A stretch of 49,923 nt of DNA, from positions 1-49,923 of the forward strand of contig CAYNVS010000022.1 of NCBI GenBank assembly GCA_964400725.1. The letters run 5' to 3'. The stretch comes from CAYNVS01 sp964400725 (GTDB lineage: Bacteria; Myxococcota_A; SURF-8; CAYNVS01). This document shows positions 47,342-49,923 of the stretch, in pieces. The notes below the pieces were generated by a model. It was not told the DNA's origin. It searched no databases and saw only the letters and a program-made list of their open reading frames with translations. The translations under genes and the position numbers were made by a program. Positions within the stretch are counted from its first letter, which is position 1; the number at the start of each line of letters is the position of its first letter.

Positions 47342-49735
47342 ATGGCGAATATCGCGTCTAAAACCGTTCTCGCGGGGAACCCCAACACCGGGAAAAGCGC
47401 GCTTTTTAACGCTTTGACGGGAATGAGCCAGTACGTCGGCAACTGGAGCGGCGTAACCGTCGAGCGTAAAATAGGAAAAATCAAGCTGAGAGACGGAGGG
47501 GAGATTGAAATATCGGACTCGCCCGGCCTGTACGGACTTTCCGCGGCGAGCGCCGAAGAGCGGGAAGCCTTGGACGTTATTTTTAACGGCGGATCCGATT
47601 TTATAACGCAAGCGGTCGATTCCTCAAATCCGGCGCGGGGGTTTTATCTCGCTTTGCTGATGAAAGAAGCCGGGTTCAAGGTTCTTCTAGCGATGAATAT
47701 GATAGACGAGGCGCGGGCGCGCGGCATTGAGCTAAGCGCGGCGGAAATTAAAAAGGCGTTCGGCTGCGACGCGGTTTTTTGCTCGGCCACCAAGGAAATT
47801 GGAATCGACAATTTGAAGGACGCTTTATTGCGCGCCTCCAAAGGCGAGGCCGACGACGAGACCGCGCCCGCGGTCGATTACGGCGAAACCGTAGAACGCG
47901 CGATAGTTGAACTTGTTGAAAGGCTCGGCTTGGACTCTAAAGGGATGCGGCTGCCGCCCCGGTTTGTGGCGATGGAGACGCTCGCCGAGAACGATTACTT
48001 TTTAAACGCGCTGTTTTTTGACGGCTCGGAAGAAGCGGACGAGGCTAAACGCGCCGCCGCAGAGATACGAGCAAAAGCCGAAAAGGAGCTTGGAGAAGGC
48101 TTTAACGAGCGGCTTGCAAAACGCCGTTACGAGTATATAGAGGCCGCGCTTGAAAAGATAGAATCCAAGAGAATATCCGCCGGCGAAAGCTCTTTTACGG
48201 CGAGAGCGGACTCGATAATTTTAAATAAATATTTAAGCGTTCCTATTTTCGCCGCGTTGATGTTTGTCATTTTTCAGGCTTCGTTTCGTCTTGCCGAATA
48301 CCCGATGGAATGGATTCAGGCCGGCGTTTCCGCCGCCGGAGAACTGGTTAAGGAAGTAATTCGCAACGATTTTTGGTCCGGTCTTATTGCCGACGGCGCG
48401 ATTGCGGGCGTCGGCTTTTTGCTGGTATTTTTGCCGTCCATCGTTATTCTGTTCTTTTTTATCTCTATTCTCGAAGATTCCGGTTATATGGCGCGCGCCG
48501 CCTTTATTGCGGATCCGTTCATGCGTTTGTTGAGGCTTCACGGCAAAAGCGTTATTCCTCTCATAGTAGGTTTTGGCTGCAACGTGCCTGCCATTATGAA
48601 CGCGCGCATTTTGGAAAACCGCCGCGACCGCGTGGTTACCGCGCTGATTATTCCTTATATGAGCTGTTCCGGGCGTTTTCCGATTTACCTTATGTTCTCC
48701 GCGGCCTTTTTCACCGGAACCCTTTTCGGGTTGTCGCAGGCGGCGCTGGCGACTTCCGCCGTTTATCTCATCGGCGTGGTCGTTGGTCTCGCCGTTGGAC
48801 GCTTCGTTTCGTCGGCGTTTTTCAAAGGAAAATCGGAGCCGTTCGTACTGGAATTGCCTCCTTATAGATTTCCTCCTTTGAAACTATTATTCAAGCACGT
48901 CTTCGACCGCGCGTTCGAGTTCGTGAAACGAATGGGAACGGTTATTGCTGGAGCGTCTATTGCGGTTTGGGCTTTGGCCAATTTTCCTGCGCAAAGCGAA
49001 GCCGAGCTGAAAAGGATAGAGGCGGAAAAGGCGAAGGCTCGCTTCGAGTTTTCGCAGAACCTCATTCCTGAGTTTCTAAAATCGGGGTTGACTCCTTCAA
49101 ACCCGTTTGAGAATCCTCGGTTTAAGAAGATGTACGAGGCGCAGAAGGGGGTTAAGGCGCTTAACGAGGCGCGCGCTAAAGGGATTAAGCCGGGGCCTGA
49201 ACTCGCGGCGTACGAGGCGTTAAGCGACCGCGAGCTTTTTTCCCGCGACGGTTACGCCTATAATCTAGTTTCGTTGTATATCAAAGAGGAAAACGCTTTG
49301 AACGCCAAGATAAACGAGATAGACCGCGGCGCGCAGACGAGAAAAATCGAGAGGTCTTTTTTAGGAATGATGGGGAAGGCGGTTGCGCCGTTATTTGCGC
49401 CGTTGGGCTTTAGTTGGAAAGAGACCGTCGCGCTTTTAAGCGGAGTTGCCGCCAAAGAGATTGTCGTTTCGACTTACGGCGTGATTTTCAAGGCCGCTTC
49501 GACCGAGGCGGACGATCCGTCGCTTATTGACGGACTGAACAAGACGGGGCTGGGCAAAGCCGGAGCGTTTGCATTCATGGTTTTTTCGCTTTTGTATTTG
49601 CCGTGCATAGGCGCGCTGACGGCTATTTACAGGGAAACGCGCAGTTATTATTGGCCTGCGTTTTCGGTGATAACCGGTTTGGCGGTCGCTTACGCGGCGG
49701 CGCTGCTGTCGCGGCTTGCTTTTCTTGCCTTCTAG
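47342..49735 (+). CDS. feoB: FeoB ferrous-iron transporter
   Basis: A 797-residue membrane GTPase. The N-terminal G domain has G1 GNPNTGKS (12-19), G3 DSPGLYGL and G4 NMID, followed by a helical GDI-like spacer to about 275. The membrane part has two GATE regions with the conserved VGFGCNVPAIMNARIL, where the Cys is a proposed gating residue, and the closing LSGVAAKEIVVSTYG. It takes up Fe(II) across the inner membrane and is usual in anaerobes. A large Lys/Glu-rich loop (about 555-670) between membrane segments is longer than in E. coli FeoB. The ribosome site is weak, so translation may be coupled to feoA. Confidence 0.96.
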   Translation: MANIASKTVLAGNPNTGKSALFNALTGMSQYVGNWSGVTVERKIGKIKLRDGGEIEISDSPGLYGLSAASAEEREALDVIFNGGSDFITQAVDSSNPARGFYLALLMKEAGFKVLLAMNMIDEARARGIELSAAEIKKAFGCDAVFCSATKEIGIDNLKDALLRASKGEADDETAPAVDYGETVERAIVELVERLGLDSKGMRLPPRFVAMETLAENDYFLNALFFDGSEEADEAKRAAAEIRAKAEKELGEGFNERLAKRRYEYIEAALEKIESKRISAGESSFTARADSIILNKYLSVPIFAALMFVIFQASFRLAEYPMEWIQAGVSAAGELVKEVIRNDFWSGLIADGAIAGVGFLLVFLPSIVILFFFISILEDSGYMARAAFIADPFMRLLRLHGKSVIPLIVGFGCNVPAIMNARILENRRDRVVTALIIPYMSCSGRFPIYLMFSAAFFTGTLFGLSQAALATSAVYLIGVVVGLAVGRFVSSAFFKGKSEPFVLELPPYRFPPLKLLFKHVFDRAFEFVKRMGTVIAGASIAVWALANFPAQSEAELKRIEAEKAKARFEFSQNLIPEFLKSGLTPSNPFENPRFKKMYEAQKGVKALNEARAKGIKPGPELAAYEALSDRELFSRDGYAYNLVSLYIKEENALNAKINEIDRGAQTRKIERSFLGMMGKAVAPLFAPLGFSWKETVALLSGVAAKEIVVSTYGVIFKAASTEADDPSLIDGLNKTGLGKAGAFAFMVFSLLYLPCIGALTAIYRETRSYYWPAFSVITGLAVAYAAALLSRLAFLAF

Positions 49736-49796
49736 GCCGTTTTGTCCGCCATTCTGCTCGGTTTTTTAAAAAAAGCGCGAGCGGCCAATAATATAT

Positions 49797-49824
49797 TTGA
49801 CAATCCGAATAAATTGTTTAACAT
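49797..49824 (+). promoter_or_regulatory. Promoter of the initiator tRNA gene
   Basis: Consensus TTGACA (49797-49802), a 16-base spacer, and TAACAT (49819-49824), ending 13 bases before the tRNA. Confidence 0.55.
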
Positions 49825-49837
49825 GCGAATTGCTCAG

Positions 49838-49913
<76 letters not shown>

Positions 49914-49923
49914 AAAAGACTAA

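Overview
The window is a gene-dense chromosomal segment of roughly even GC from a Gram-negative bacterium. It carries a complete Tol-Pal envelope operon and many lipoproteins with D/E-rich linkers. Three large secreted proteins end in a Cys-Gly motif, a hydrophobic helix and an Arg cluster, which resembles the MYXO-CTERM sorting tails of Myxococcota and other former Deltaproteobacteria. With the glycyl-type CoA-dehydratase activator, FeoAB and no oxygen-respiration genes, this suggests an anaerobic, possibly host- or gut-associated deltaproteobacterial/Myxococcota-like lineage. The taxonomic call is inference. I see no phage, insertion sequence or CRISPR array.

Layout. 1-7425 (+): a truncated J-domain/TPR protein, ilvE, tolQ-tolR-tolA-like-tolB-pal, and rarA. 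7.5-9.5 kb: a Ser/Thr kinase fused through a membrane helix to an FGE-like domain. 9.7-11.4 kb: a flavoprotein and a 2-hydroxyacyl-CoA dehydratase activase in one operon. 11.4-13.1 kb (-): a purple-acid-phosphatase-like surface protein. 13.4-16.5 kb: a cold-shock protein, an orphan PhoB-type regulator, a 640-base region with RNA-like secondary structure, and serS. 16.6-17.9 kb: a fluoride riboswitch in front of a CPA2 antiporter. 17.9-26.8 kb (-): tatD, kbl, a lipoprotein hydrolase, the moxR-DUF58-batD-like-batA operon and a DMT exporter. 27.2-28.8 kb: a DEAD-box helicase behind a long leader.

28.9-39.98 kb is a secretion-rich minus-strand region. It holds a papain-type (C1A) protease, a streptopain-type (C10) protease with about four tandem Cys-rich units, a DNA methyltransferase fused to an Mrr-like nuclease domain, two Lys/Glu-rich or beta-rich exported proteins, and an M30-like metalloprotease lipoprotein. 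40.2-41.5 kb: a GT4 glycosyltransferase. 41.6-42.55 kb (-): an ECF sigma factor and a membrane anti-sigma candidate with an extracytoplasmic CxxC. 42.6-43.5 kb: an unrecognised leader that can form either a three-way junction or a terminator, then a Bor-like lipoprotein. 43.6-46.7 kb (-): sialidase-like and metallophosphoesterase lipoproteins. 46.9-49.7 kb: feoA-feoB behind a promoter with a palindromic operator. 49.84-49.91 kb: an initiator tRNA-Met.

The most interesting items are the candidate attenuator/riboswitch at 42.62-42.85 kb, the fluoride riboswitch with an apparent Shine-Dalgarno-sequestering helix controlling an antiporter, and the exported protease cluster. All calls come from reading motifs by eye; no database search was run.
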